From assembly GCA_013339895.1 (NCBI GenBank), contig JABACO010000052.1, positions 1 through 64,000 on the forward strand: a DNA stretch of 64,000 nt, read 5' to 3'. Both the position numbers and the translations under genes were made by a program. The notes below the pieces were generated by a model. The model was not told the DNA's origin and did no database searches. It was given only the letters and a program-made list of their open reading frames with translations. Numbering within the stretch: the first letter of the stretch is position 1; every line of letters begins with the position of its first letter. The stretch comes from Ephydatia muelleri (taxonomy: Eukaryota > Porifera > Demospongiae > Spongillida > Spongillidae). This document shows, one piece after another, positions 34,620 through 48,450 of this stretch.

Positions 34620-35352
34620 CTTTCCATAGAGAAAGTGAAAGAGCTCCCACTTTTGTCGTATGTCCGCGCATTTATAAACAGAATTTATAAACCCTCAAAA
34701 AAAGAAACACAGCTATTGGTCGGAATTTTCATTCACCTATTAAGTTAGTGCCGTATATATTGCGTAGTATCATTTAACGACAGCTGGAAATTATTCATGC
34801 AAGACAAAATTGTCTCTGGTAAAGAAATGAAACGTACTAGTCTTATTTTTGTTATTGCCCTTTCGTTTAGTGGAAGGGAGAACCGTCAAGAAACAGGTAC
34901 AACATTCTGTTTCTTAAAGCTAATACATTATACTACAATACACAATTCTTTTACCTGCACACCGTTACATGTGCTCCCAAACAAGACAACGACGGCCGTA
35001 AAACCATTGTCTTCATTTTTTCGATCTGCTCTCAACGAAAGCCAGAAACATGAGCCTGAACGGAACGTGCGCCCAAAACATATTTCTACTAGACCAGAAG
35101 CCAAGAAGCCAAAACTGAGTGAGCGTTATTCGATTTACGCGGGGCAAGTTGTTTTTCATGACATGTACGTATAAACCTTAAAGATTGACTCAGACTAACA
35201 GCAGAAAATTTTATCTGTATCAGAAATCGTTATCCCTTACTGGGAATACATTAATAATGGCAATAGCGCTGCGTTTAATTAGTGAAATTGTGTCTAATAT
35301 GCTTTATTTATTGTGGCTGAATGAAACCAATAATGTGACGTGAAGACCAATA
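34620..35352. other. Gene-free stretch with one unrecognised frame
   Basis: A 125-codon plus-strand frame (34,797-35,174) starts with a mildly hydrophobic segment and ends Lys-rich (EAKKPKLSERY). It has no family motif and no neighbouring exon, so it is not called as a gene. Confidence 0.4.
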
Positions 35353-36074
35353 TATGGAACGTTCTATACGAAAATAGGTCTATTTTATTATATCTTCAGA
35401 AATATTAACGCTATCGGGTTCCTATTTTTAACACAACATACCACACTATTACTATATACGAAAATCCATTTTGGTGTCTTACACATGCGGGGTACCGACG
35501 TTACAAGGTCCGATATCCCGTAGGGTTCAAAACGGCCACATCTTCAAGTAGGAGTGTCCAAATCGGTTCAAAATAGGTACCTATGTAGAAGGGTCCTACC
35601 GCTAGTGATTTGTTCTGTTCGTTAATTTTTGCTTTATCCGTTATGGAGATACAACTATGCAAAGTAATTGCATATTTCCCGGGCGTTAACGTATTACGAC
35701 TGGCTTCGAGGACGTCCTCGTAATACGCAATTTCTTTGCACACTTGTATCTCCATAACGGATAAAGCAAAAATTAACGAACAGAACAAATCACTAGCGGT
35801 AGGACCCTTCTACATAGTTACCTATTTTGAACTGATTTGGACACTCCTACCTGAAAATGTGGCCGTTTTGAACCCTACGGGATATCGGACCTTGTAACGT
35901 CGGTACCCCGCATGTGTAAGACACCAAAATGGATTTTCGTATATAGTAATGGTGTGGTATGTTGTGTTAAAAATAGGAACCCGATAGCGTTAATAATTCG
36001 GAAGATATATCGATTTAAATTTTATGTTATAAAATAAAATCCATAAGACCCATTTTCGTATAGAACGTTCCATA
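35353..36074. mobile_element. 722-bp fold-back element, MITE family A full form
   Basis: It begins TATGGAACGTTCTATACGAA and ends with the complement. Arms of ~340 bp share long near-identical blocks (CGCTATCGGGTTCCTATTTT, GACACCAAAATGGATTTTCG, TTACAAGGTCCGATATCCCG and CTCCATAACGGATAAAGC, each paired with its complement). The centre (about 35,690-35,720) contains GAGGACGTCCTC, itself a palindrome. Related shorter copies lie at 4,691-4,903 and 25,131-25,410. No protein is encoded; the frame at 35,501-35,788 is read through the arms. Confidence 0.9.
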
Positions 36075-36085
36075 TTATGGATAGA

Positions 36086-36255
36086 TTATAAAATTTCCAG
36101 TACGCGCAATAGAAATGTAATGCTTGCTTTGAAATGTATGGTTCAGAGCCATGACAGATACTCCGGTTCTCAGTGCATAAGAAGCAATGTGTAGACAACA
36201 TTTCAAACTTCTAGGTAAATTGAAATCTTGAAAAAACATGTGTTAGGTCCCTTTT
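36086..36255. repeat. Dispersed ~190-bp repeat, copy 2
   Basis: The counterpart of 27,022-27,215, starting just 12 bases after the fold-back. Both copies end near ATCTTGAAAAAACATG.GTTAGGTCC. Confidence 0.75.
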
Positions 36256-36332
36256 CGCGGAAACGATCCCATATCTACTGATGTACATATATGAATTCAC
36301 CTAATTATAAGCAATTCTTATTACGTGTGCAT

Positions 36333-36357
36333 GGGGGGGGGGGGGGGGGGGGGGGGA
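36333..36357. repeat. Poly-G run of about 25
   Basis: An uninterrupted G run ending GAGAAC. Confidence 0.9.
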
Positions 36358-39092
36358 GAACAACACAAATTCACAAACAAAGCCAGAATGAATTTGGAAG
36401 GCTCTAGCATTGGATTGAGTTGAGCAAACAGCTTTATCTCAGGTTCTGCATGGAAGTGTACATGTTTGTTGCTATTAATAAAGAGAAGTACATCTTGTTT
36501 GAGAGACTAGTGATTCGTTGGCCTGCGTTGGGTCACCATCATTCTTGAAGTCAAACCCAAGGATGCTATGCCTTTTCTCCCATGTGTTATTAGCAGACAG
36601 TGCACATCATCTCACTTTACTAAATACATTAACAAACCAGTCGGCCTACAGGCCATCGGTTCTCCCTCCTGCAGTGCACCAAAAAATTATTATTAACTCT
36701 TTTGTAGGCAAAGCCAATCATTGCAGTACAAATGTAGTGCAAAATTAGCATTTCCGCATTGCGGGAAAATGTTGTTTGCAAATAACTTACACTATATGAC
36801 CAGGAAACAACTGATCAATGTGTTGTTGACTACAAAGTCTATAAACAGAGTGGTTTTAGTATAGCACTTGTGGTGCAATATTGGTCTGTTGCCCGTGAAA
36901 GAGTTAACAGTTTTAATGTCAAATGCTTTAGACATTTAATGTCAAATGCTTCAGACATTTCCTATTAATGCTGCATGTTATTAAATGCTTCAGACTTGAA
37001 ATGGCTGTTTCATGTACATGGCAGATGACTTTTTAGTTGCCTGAGGGTGCTGAAGTAATGCTGGCCATTACACTTATCACCCCCGAGTTAGCAGAAATTT
37101 CAACAAGTTTCAGAACTTTGCTAGCATCAGTTAATGTCTTGCGATCCGAAACGGGTTAAACCCGAAAATTAAGGGTGAACCCCTGGTGTTTTTAGTGTCA
37201 AAATTTGTAATTAATTTCTGCATGACTCCAAAATTTAATGTATCTAAATAAAATATTGGTAGATCAATCTATTTGGCACTTATCATTTCAGGTTAATTAA
37301 CAAATTCAAATCTGCATTTTGAGAAGGTGCTTAGTTGTTTTAAGCAATTGGGCTACACAAACAATACGTGTGTGACATAAAAACAGCTGTGGTAAATTTA
37401 ACATCATTTGTAGCAATTAAGACATACTTGCACATCTATGTAGGTGTAATTAAGTTGTGGCTCATTAATTTTCATTACTTGCTGCTGATTTTCAATGGCC
37501 ACGTTATTATTTTCACTGGTGTTGTACTTATTGCTAGCTAAACTCTAAACTGTTGTGAAAAGTTAAATATTTGAGTGGTATGGTTGAATAAATAACAACT
37601 GTGCAACTTTGGACGTGTTGGATGTTTGAAATAGTGCATTGTGCTTAAAATTCCAATATATCAAACATAATAAAATTTTGCTTCATAGGATTGGTACAAA
37701 GTTGCATGGACACTGCCCAACCACTAACCTGATATTCCTTGCTACGTAAGCAGTACTATTTTTGAACCATGCGAATGCAGTAATCTCCATAGATCTCAAA
37801 TATTTTTGTATAGTAACAACAAATTAATGTCTAATTTTCCCACTTATGGTTCCTACAGTGTATATATATATAGGACAGACATTGTCCTATACAGGACAGC
37901 ACAATGAATGACAGATTGTTGAAATTCAAAACGATTATGCATCTACTTTTGAGTTTTGACCCAAATACCATGTAGAAATTTTAGTTTAACACAACCTAGT
38001 ATCAGCACTTGTTTGTGTGAAGATTAAAGATGAAATATAGCTCACTGTCACAATATCGCAGTATTGTTAAAAGTAATGCACTTTGAACAGTTTATAGAGG
38101 TCAATAATAATTGGTTCTCCATAGGTAATGTGCAATCATTACAAAATATTAAATATATTCATTTATAACTGATATCTTCAATGCAAAATACCTTCCATCT
38201 CACATACAACACTCACCTCCAGGAGCAGTGGTGAATATAGCATTTTAGTCATGACCTGATATAATGTCAGACCAAATTAGGAGTTGGTCAGACATGATCT
38301 GACATAGATATGTACCCTGGCTTATGTCATCTGCAACTTCTAATATAACCCCAGAGAAGTGTGATTTGCATGATCCACAGTACAGGCTAGTTGAATCATT
38401 GACCCAGGCAGCAGGATAATTCTTGCTGCCTCGAGGGCTAGTCATCATGCGCCGACACACTTCACGGCGAAGCTCAAGACTTACATTCCTTTGCTGTTTT
38501 CATTGTAATGCAACCAAGAAAGTGACTGGTTTTCCTCCCTATTTGTGCTGTTGATTGGTTTTCATTTAGTGCAAATGATGACATGTTGATTGGTTTGCAT
38601 ATAGTGCAAATGAGAACTCCTCTGCATGTCTGTTCAATTGACCTAAAGGACTGTTGGCTTTGTAAGTATATGTACGAGCAGATTACATTTTTGGTGGTTA
38701 TGCTTGCATAAACAACTGCTAGGAGATTTTTTATTTACATTCATAAGCAATTAAGAACTTAAGCATTTTTGTCCGATGTCTGACCGTTATATCCACCGCT
38801 GCTCTATGAATCTAACCAAATCTCACTGCTAAATGTATAATTATGAGGTTATACATGTGTGTACATGTGCTTGTGCTTAATGTAGTGAATATCAAGCTCT
38901 TGACACCACCTTTGAGGCAGTATTGTGGAATGAAACTTATGTTGTTGACATGATGCTACGGAGATCACGAAATATGAACACTTCTGGTGGCATGAGCGAC
39001 ATGTCTCAGTTGATTTCCAGGTTTGTAGCCTGGCAATGTGCTAATCTTCTTTGCACAATGAGAAACAATGTTAATATTTGGAAATAGATTTA
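36358..39092. other. Gene-poor stretch
   Basis: No gene is assigned. A possible isolated plus-strand exon lies at ~38,885-39,019 (AG|TGAATATCAAG... to ...ATTTCCAG|GTTTGT), reading ALDTTFEAVLWNETYVVDMM, but no partner exon or family was found. Short repeats occur near 36,915-36,990 (AATGTCAAATGCTT.AGACAT in tandem). The rest shows nothing. Confidence 0.4.
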
Positions 39093-41250
39093 TTATCTAA
39101 ACAATAGGAGCATAATCTTCAGGTTGCCCATGCTATTGTACAGCTTCCTTAGTAAAAGCAAGATGGCCAAGAAATCATCTATGTGGTTTTCTATTACATC
39201 CTTCTGCCTCAATTCATGCCTGTGTATGCAAGAAAGGCAGCTGTAATCAATCACGTTCTCCAATATTGAGCTAACTAGTCTGTGCATATGTTGTTCAAAT
39301 TGTAATGATCCCTTCCTGAAATGATCATGAATGTTAATAGTAGAGAAATATTCATACATTATTTTGGTCTCTTTACAAACTCCTCATAAGTTACAGTGGC
39401 ATAGCAATCCCTTAATTTTTCTATGTGTCACTTGTGGATACTGTCCTGCCCTGCCAAAGCTGTTTTTAAGCATTGAAAATAATGTGCTATGGCTTCTTGT
39501 CTGCCCAGGCAAGTGCAAACATCTGATTGTAGTCATCACACATTGATTTCAGTACTAGATGGCTGCAGCATGCTCCTTTCCCTTGCTGACCAATTGCTTA
39601 AAAACTCTTTTGGATAACACTTTAAGGCAGTTGTAAACTATCCCCATGAAGTAAAGCCCTCTAGCTCTAAGTGTTCCAATGTCTTCACTGAAGCAAATGC
39701 ACTGTTTGTTTGCAATGACAATTTGACCAGAACCAAAGTATCTCTGTGTAAGCCTTAGTATCACAGCTAGCCCTGCACTGATTTCTTCATAATCCTTCTT
39801 AGATTGGCACTTTTCCCTTCCATTATGTTAAGGCTCATAATTACTCCTGACTTTCCATCAGCAAGAGAGTTCAGCACCTGCACCCTCAGGTATCTCTTTG
39901 TTACGTGAGGCAAACCTGCCCCCATCAAAGTTTTGTCATGAACTCATACACTCATCACACAACTAGATGCCAGGTGTCAACCTTCGCTGAACAAATGCTT
40001 CGATGAAGATTCATACCTCATTCGATGGGTCGTAAACAAAATTACATTATATTAACATGTAGCATCATATTTGATATTACTAAACATCAGTGGCATTTGA
40101 TGGATGAAGTTGTGGTGCTGCTTGCTGAGATTGCTTGAAACCTTTTATGAGTCGTTCCAAAACATTTTCTTTCCATAGCAACCTGGGGTGTTTCACTCCT
40201 GTAGACTTTCAAAGGCCCCTTTTATTTTTCAAGTACGATTGTTAGACTGTTTGAAGTATTCACTCTCAGATAAGGGTAATTCATGTTAGCCTGCACGTAT
40301 ATTTCAGCAAACTGCTCAAGTGTTGTCTTGGATACATCAGAGGGAAGAATCTAGTTTACATTTTTAAGTACTGCTCCATTTGAATATGGTAATTGTTGTA
40401 TTGTATTAATAGTAAGTGTTCAAAAGAAACGTAATTAATATACACACAAATGCATAAAGATGTAGGTATGAGGTAAATGAGTACTGGTAATTGATTTTTA
40501 AATTGGGTAGATTGTCTGGTTACCATTTAGGCCTAAATGTCACTATGCACCAGGTAAATGGAGGATGGGATGCTTATTGTGTGCCCTTTGGACGAGCAGG
40601 CTCCCCTGATGCACTGTATCGAGGAGAGGAGGAGGGAAAAGGACAAGTGGCAACATAGCCATCCGATAGTTTGACTAGGGCAATCCCCACTTTGACGCCA
40701 ACAGGTCGGCAAGGGTTGTGGTGGAGAGTCTACCCATTCCTTCTGTGGTTGAAAGCACGAGGGGGCTGAAGGATGCAAGCTCAACATGATATGGTTCATC
40801 TTAGCTTGATCTAATTCAACTCGATCTACCATTTTCCAAGTCTGTCCATGGGGACATAGCAATGCATCTGTTTGCTTGTCTGTCACAATGTCGTCCTCAA
40901 CACTATTGCAATAAGTGAACAAAAAAGCAAGCATAATCAGAGTTACACTTGGATGAACCATGAAGTGCAAGGCAAACCCAGAAATGGAGATTCTATAGCT
41001 ACATGTATGTGCTTATCCTGTGCACGATAAAGCAAAATACAATATACTGGTTCCTTTTGCGTACTGCTGTTCATGGTCAATGGTTACTGCAGCCTCAGTT
41101 TCAGTCACATCAGCAGCAGTAGACGTTACTTCATCATCAGCACTCTCACTATTCTCTGCGTAGCTAGTTCTACTTTCTGTGTAACAATCATTCTCTGCAT
41201 AGTCAGTTCACCCTTTTGAGTCACTGCGCAGCCTGATCCGTTTTTTGCTG
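39093..41250 (-). pseudogene. piggyBac-like (DDE_Tnp_1_7) transposase relic
   Basis: Minus strand, from the high end: an acidic N-terminus near 41,240-41,050 (KKRIRLRSDSKG, ENSESADDEVTSTAADVTET); near 40,890-40,780 QTWKMVDRVELDQAKMNHIM, the 'T.W......g....nI' lead of piggyBac proteins; at 39,764-39,600 ILRLTQRYFGSGQIVIANKQ and LRARGLYFMGIV, matching 'GsG..v..Dnfyts..L...LrarGly..GTv' with the catalytic Asp lost (IANKQ); and at 39,359-39,200 YFSTINIHDHFRKGSLQFEQ. Long stretches between these blocks are unreadable. A dead copy. Confidence 0.7.
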
Positions 41251-42083
41251 ACACCCATCTCAGTCAATGGCCTTCAAAGAGCAAGCAGCCATTCTTTACT
41301 TATGCCCACTTTCTTCTGCCCTGAGAACAACTCCTGTCATCCCTTGGAGTGCCTTGGTCCTTCCAATTACTCTATCCCATTGTTTAAGGGCTTGACTGCT
41401 GATTGTAATCAGCAGTATATCTCTCAATCTATGCAGCTCATTATGTGCCAGTAATTTAGATAGATTCACTACTGGCAACATTTCCAACATTCAAGGGAAA
41501 CTATTATCGTCCTATCATGTATTGGACAATTGTCTATCTATAGGACAAAAGTAGAATAGACATTACAAAAAAAAATTAAAAAAGATATTTTGTACAAAAA
41601 ACAAATACAAATACAAGCCTTTCGCGTCAATACATGCAGATTACTTTGCAATACATGTAACTGTGTACTTTAATGCTCAAAGCAGCCTATAAAGCAGATA
41701 TGCAGCAAGTATTGTGGTATTGTGGATCATTTGGCATCAAAGTTGGTGTTTTGATGTCCATTATCGTGATTTGCTCCCACCCACCACCTGTGCCCACCAT
41801 TTGCTCAAAGTAAGGACTATCAAAGCCTTGTAATATCCACAATATATTAACTTGCATGCTTCTATACAAAACATAGCCAAAATCTTTTATGCCCACAGCC
41901 ATAATGCTCATCCAACAAAGTAAAAGTGCCCTTGGGCAAAAGACAAGGGGGAGGGTGAGCCAGACTATCAGCCACTTAAGCCTAGACATCTATCAATCAT
42001 CAAATTTTGTCACCTCCAGTTTTGGTGGTTTGTTAAGTGGGGGGCTTGTTAGTGGTGTTGTATAAAGTGTGCTGCATCTGCAG
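41251..42083. other. Gene-free stretch before the first recognised SPIDR exon
   Basis: No exon is recognised. Upstream SPIDR exon(s) should lie in or before this stretch. Confidence 0.4.
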
Positions 42084-45000
42084 GAGAAGATTGAGGAGAT
42101 CTGTAACATACATGTAGGTGGTCATGATGTGGACTGCATTCGCTGGCCTGGTGAAGAGGAGGAAGCAGAGGATGTGGATATCAGTACTTACAGTGACCAT
42201 AGTGGTAGTGGAGAGAGCCATGGTGGAGATACATGTAAGGAAAGCATTGTGGTGAGGTTACTGTGCCTGTTGATTTGCGGATATAGTTAGTGATAGCTGT
42301 GAGATTGAAGAATACCAGGATGATACTCCCCACTGGGATCCTGGTGCCTCAACAGCTGCTGGCTTACTGGAACATTGCATCAAGACAGATGATCCTGCAG
42401 TTCCAGCTACTATTGTTGAGGTTGGGAACATACATTGTTTTCATTTCTACACTTCTAATTCTTGTCTTTTGGTTTGTTTTTATGCCCTTTGAACCCCCAC
42501 CCATACACCCACCTATCCCATTTGAATGAGGATCGAGTACAGAAGGTTATGACTATGCCAAAAGTTTTGACTTTTTTTGAGACTGATTATTGATTTTTGT
42601 CTAAGTGCTGCAATATAGAAACAGTTGACAGGCACAACTTAGTAGGCCTTCCAGTAAAAATTGTACATGTAGCTTTGGTATTTGATGCTGCAGAGATGCT
42701 GTATCTTGAACTTTAGCTTTATATCCAGTGCCTTCCCACATCTTTGTTACCATCATACCAAACTGCACAACTTTCCCAAATGCATAACACACAGGGACTT
42801 ATAAACGCAGCTACCCTGGGAACTACAGTACACTTGTCTGGTGTTATACATTGGATTGTACAATGTGTCATGTTATTGAGTAGACATGTCCATATAGAGT
42901 GTAGTAAATAAACTTTGCCATATTGTGAATAGAATTTTCTAGGCTCTTCAGAGGTTAAGAAACATTGCTGTTACATTTATGGTGTGGGGAGACTATACAT
43001 GTACATGCTGGTTTGCACTTATACGGTGTGTACCATATGTATGTGTGCATATTGTACAATAGTGCAATAATCGTACTTATTAAGGTACCTCATTACATGT
43101 ATTTTATTTGCTTGTAGAAATTAATATTTTTAGCACTATTTCAAACTGTATTCTCTGCAAAGCTCAATATTACACTGTTATCTATTGACACTGGTTGTCT
43201 ATAATAATCATATGGTACTTGTATGGACCAGTATGTACTACTGGCCTATTGCCCTTATTCTACTGATGTGATGTTACTTGTCTGTAGCCTGAGGACAATG
43301 AGGACATTCGCTCATCATCTCCTGAAAGTGCTGGCACATGTACACCTGCCACTGCATCGCCTTTTCAGGAGCAGCTGCAGATAGAAAACCCTCCCAGCTC
43401 CCCAGAGTCATCCTATACAGTTACAGAAGGGAATAGAACAAAAGCCAGTGAATGGCTACTGCAGACACACCCTGTGAACTCTGATGAAGTGGAAAGGTGT
43501 ATAGATAAAACACCTAGGACTCCCCGTGGAATCGACTCGGCTAAGAAATCTCGATGCAACAAATTTGTTCCACTTGGATTGGCTCAGAGGCTGAGCACGA
43601 TGGTTAAGCGAGAGAGAGCAGAGGTTGCCTTCTTTGAGCATCAGACAAAGATGCTTCAAAGGGATGAAACATTGAGTATGTCACATACAACTGTGCGTAC
43701 AATATGCTGTAGGTTTTTTTTTTTCAATGCAATGCATACACTCTCTCCACACCGATTTCACATATGAGATATTGCGCAGGACAATTAGAGACAATTTATG
43801 GCTGTACAGTATATATTATGACCACACATAGGAATAACGGTTAAAAAGTGATTGGGGACTTGCTCTTCAAATTATGTCAAGGGAAGCATTGTACTGTACC
43901 TATGACTCATGTAAATTGTATGTTTGAATTAAATAACTAATAACAATAATCATGAAGATTTAAACAAACAAAGCTTTCTCTACACCAAACACAAGGAATA
44001 CTGAGTAGGTATGACACATTATGCGCAATTGCATTTGGAACTTGTTTGCATGGCTCACTGTGCCACAACACACAATTGATCATCATTGTGTTTATTTCCA
44101 CTAGGGTCCAGACAGTTGCTGTCAATCAAGATTCACAACCTTGTCAATGCTTACTCACTTTTCATAGGGACTGGGAAAGTACTTGCATCCCCAGCCAGCA
44201 TTCTTGGCTTTAGAGATCAAGCATCTTCGATGGCCCACAAAATGATGGGCAATGGAGGCAGTCGTATTGGCCCAGGTGGTGACCAGCCGGAAGTAATAGT
44301 TGTGTTTTCCTCACAAATAGCTGGGCATCTAAATCTCAGAGTTGGTAGCCATGTGAACATCTATTCCCCGTGGTAGGTATTTGTATTACTAACATCACTT
44401 GTAATAAACTTTTTTTTTTGTTATACAACACTACGATATCATTTGATAACACATACATACACAACAAATGAAACCAACAAATAATAAATAAAAATGATGA
44501 AGAGATAAATGATAAAGATTTCTAAGCATGACATTCAGGCAAAGATAGTGGGCAACCCTGCTCCATCGTCCATACCAATTGCACTCCATTTGGTGCGAGA
44601 GCTCCTCAGACAGAGGTTTGTTGCTCTGAGTATAGCGAATGAAAGTCGTGCTCTCATCCATTCTAGTACGTAATAAACTATTTGCTCAGAAAATCAACAT
44701 GTAGTACTTCCAAACTGTGCCTCCAATCATTGCTATATTTGTGCTTTAAATATTGGATTGATAAGTTTGGCTTTGTGCATTTTGGTACCAACAGTTTTGT
44801 TGTAAACAAGTTAAATTCAATACCTCTTTAGTCATGTTCAAATACATGGGCATAAGAAGCATGTATTGTGTACACATGCATACACATGCGTACATCTACG
44901 AGCACATATGCACACAGATTTTGTCCGTGTCTTGGTGTACCATTCAGGATTTTACACATACCTAATACTTGTAAGCACTATTCTAATTCTACAAACATTT

Positions 45001-48000
45001 CATGTGCTTGACATGCTTACAATCCGAATTTGTCCTATCTGATACTATAAAATAGCTATTTAATAATGTCTAATACAGCAATTCTGCTCATTAAGATCTG
45101 TTGTTAGCTGCTACTATAACTGGTATTTCACGGAAGGGAAGAAATTTTGCTGTTGTTGGGATGCTAATCACATTCATACACAAATACTAGCTACAGATAG
45201 TATGTAGTATTTTAATTGCATAGTTTAGCAAGTACCTATGTAAACAGACAGCACAAAAGTCAGTCACTTCGTTATTCAGTATCCAATGTTCCTGTCCTCT
45301 AGGGTTGTAGGGAGTGTTATCAGATTGTGTACTGGTATGAAGAAACTACATGTAGCTCTCTCTCTTTCTCTAGTCTAGCTTACATGTAGCTTCTCTCTCA
45401 TTTCTCTCTTTCTCGTGTGCTATAATACTCCTACCATTGATTGCGTCACTGACTTGTTTATTTTTTAGTAACATACATTAGCAGCATTGTCCCTATTCTC
45501 CTGACAAACAGCCATTCTTTCCCATTCATCTATTTGCTGATTGTCACTTACCCACCTTCGGCACTGGAGGCCCAGAGATCATTTTGTACCTACACTCCCA
45601 TGTTTTGCTTCCATTGAGTTTACGATGGAGCCACTCTGGAGGCTTCTATCTTCTAAATAACTTGTATTATTTTTTCATCTAGTATTTTTGCACACAGTGC
45701 CTTTATGTAAATTAATTGCACATGTATATGTAATTCATTGTACATGTATCCCACAACATACTTACATGTACAGAGCAGAGCATTTTGTTGTTTTTGAGTG
45801 CCTTGGATTTTAGCTTCCATAATATTAGTTGTAGATGACAGTGCAACGTTCTGGGACTAGCCTCCATCTGTATTGTGGAATAATTTCACTTTCTCATGGT
45901 GGTGTCATAATACAGCTGTATGAAGCAAAATTGTTAATGTTTTCAGCTCTTTGGTGTGTATATTGTGCTTTGTAATTGATGTGTCTCACATTTTCAGGCA
46001 ATGCATCACACTCAGTCAGCTTGATAAGCAAGTCATACTTTGCCCGCATTTCTGTGAAGCTGTTGGATGCAGCCCTGTCAGAGATGAAGTGGCCTCTCCT
46101 GTCATCTGTCATCAGAGGGGTGTTGATGGCATGTCGCCACTCTCTCATTCTGCAAAAGCAGTGTCTCCCCTTGGTAGCATACTCCATACTGTACCCAGTG
46201 ATGTAAGTTAACCTTTATGCATTTTATGTTGCTGTCTTTATTGAGGTATTGATGTGGCATGTGACATTTCAGTGTGCATGAAGTACATTTTTAGTTTAAT
46301 GGACGTTGTGATCTCTGTTCTTATTGCAGAATGTGACCCCAAGTAAGCAATCGGTGGAACCTCACGTCCATCTTGCTGTTTCAGTTCAGTCACCTGCTTG
46401 TACTGATGCGAGCTCATCGTTGAGTAAGAAGAGCAATCAGGTGACCTTCAAACCTTTAAGCCTAATTCATTATTCCAGTGCTCAATACATCCTTATAATA
46501 GTTTGCCTTCATCTTGTTTTAATAAAGCACTAATTTGTGAACTAGACTGTTTTTGTATGGTTATTGAAGGCAAAATTATTTTCAGGTACTCTAAGGTGGT
46601 TTGGAAGTACATGTGCATGTATAAGAATCTCACTAACTTGTTTTTTGTGTCACAGAGCTTGCTACCAACACGACTCTTAGCAAAATTGGAGAGAGAGGCC
46701 ACCTCTGTTTTGTCAGTAGTTGATGCTAATGGAACTAAGCCTGCACTCAGTACAATGAGCCAGGAGAATAGCAGTGTACAGAAGTGTCCTGGCTTACTTG
46801 AAGCGATTGAGTCCGGTTTTGGTGGAATAATCAGCTTCACAGCATTTGTTCTGCGAATTTACAGACGCAAAATATCAGTTGAAGACCAGCAAAACAGGTC
46901 TGAAGAAAGGTTAAACCCTAGTTATGTACAATTACATGTACATGTAAGTGTTGGGTAGGAATTTATGCAACAGTTCTATTGATGTCAAGCTGAACTTCAT
47001 TGGGGAAATAAGAAAAAGTTGTAATGTGTGTTTAGTTGCAGCATCGTACACTTAAATTTATATTTAGTCAGAGAGTCTTTATCGGTATTGCATGCCTTGT
47101 CACACAGTCCATTCTTGCTCAGTAAGTCACTTTTGCATAGAGCCAAGCACAGAATAGCCTATGGAGGTGACCGTTGGTGGTAAGTTATTTTCAACCAATA
47201 TGGCAGATACGTGTACATACAATGTTACTTTTCAGTTGGGTCCTGCTGTTGTGCGACTTCCATGGAGTTTATGCAGAATTACAGTTGTCGGATGATAGTA
47301 TTGGCCAGTGGTAGGTGTACTGTGCTTGGCTTGCTTACAGCTTCTAGTAGCAAAGACAAAATAAATTTATTGATGTTTTCAACCCACAAAAAAAATTTAA
47401 AATAAGAATAATGATGTGTATAACTATATCTTATCTATAGACCAGACAGTTTGACCACATTGAACAGCAGTCATAACTTGTAGAGTTATCTAGAATGCTC
47501 AGGCTGAGCTATAGACATTCTTTACTCATTGCATATACTGGCCATGTGCTGCAGCTGCAGTTGGCATTTACATATAATAGATCTATCAGAATTTCATGTA
47601 CACGTACATATTGATAACATCTGTTTTGATGTGCCTTGTACAGTTTACAAATTATTGATCACCTCATTGAGTAGGAAAGAAACATTGGGAGCCATGCGTC
47701 AAATTTGGCTATTACAGGAACAAGAAGGTCAAAGCACCACCAAAATCGAGCTGTAATAGCAAACTAATGATCCAATTTTCATACTGTGAAACCTTCTCAA
47801 ATAGAATCAGGCCTTATCATCCTGTGTTTAATCTCACTAGACTAGTCACTTAGTAACCCATAACAATTCAATGTACACACCCTCTTCAAAGGCCAATGTG
47901 CTTACCCCCTCCTCCCCTATAACATGACAACCATTTCAATGTAAGGTATTTTTGACGGTTATTGATTACACTCATAAACATGTAAGTGAAGGAGCAGTGC

Positions 48001-48419
48001 CCACTTTATGGCTGGATGAATTGTCATGTTTAAGGATCCCTAGCATCCGAACTATTTCTGTCTCCCCATTGAGCAAATGTAAGTATTTTTTTAAGTTTGC
48101 TGTTTTCACACTTTCAAGTAACTACAGTAGTGTGTTGAGTCCTAAACTAGGAGAGATTGTCATTGGTGGGATAGCAAAGTGATTGATTAGCCATTGCAAG
48201 ATTAACCTATAAGTGCTGAACGTCACCTAACGTTTTTGTTAGGTAAACCTAGTGTCATATATTAGGTATATTGTGTATTGTGTATTGGCAACTTTCTGAT
48301 AATTAAAAGTTCAAGCTTTTGTGTGGTTAATGATCAACCCCATTTAGCACCATTTATGCATGTGTAATTCAAATGGCTTTATTACAGTAATACTTTGAAT
48401 ATTGTTAGATCTAAGGAAT

Positions 48420-48450
<31 letters not shown>

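Noticed and set aside
34797-35174. 125-residue plus-strand gene
   Set aside because: No recognisable domain; single frame between mobile elements. It could be a lone exon but cannot be supported.
38885-39019. Upstream exon of SPIDR
   Set aside because: It ends in phase 2 while the first recognised SPIDR exon begins in phase 0, and the sequence does not resemble the SPIDR N-terminus.
40533-40970. Secreted protein with a signal peptide, or a LINE tail (SFSLLLSSIQCIRGA)
   Set aside because: The hydrophobic start is a short stretch and the QTWKMVDR...NHIM block fits the piggyBac N-terminus in the same orientation as its neighbours. The LINE-like words are a short match inside it.
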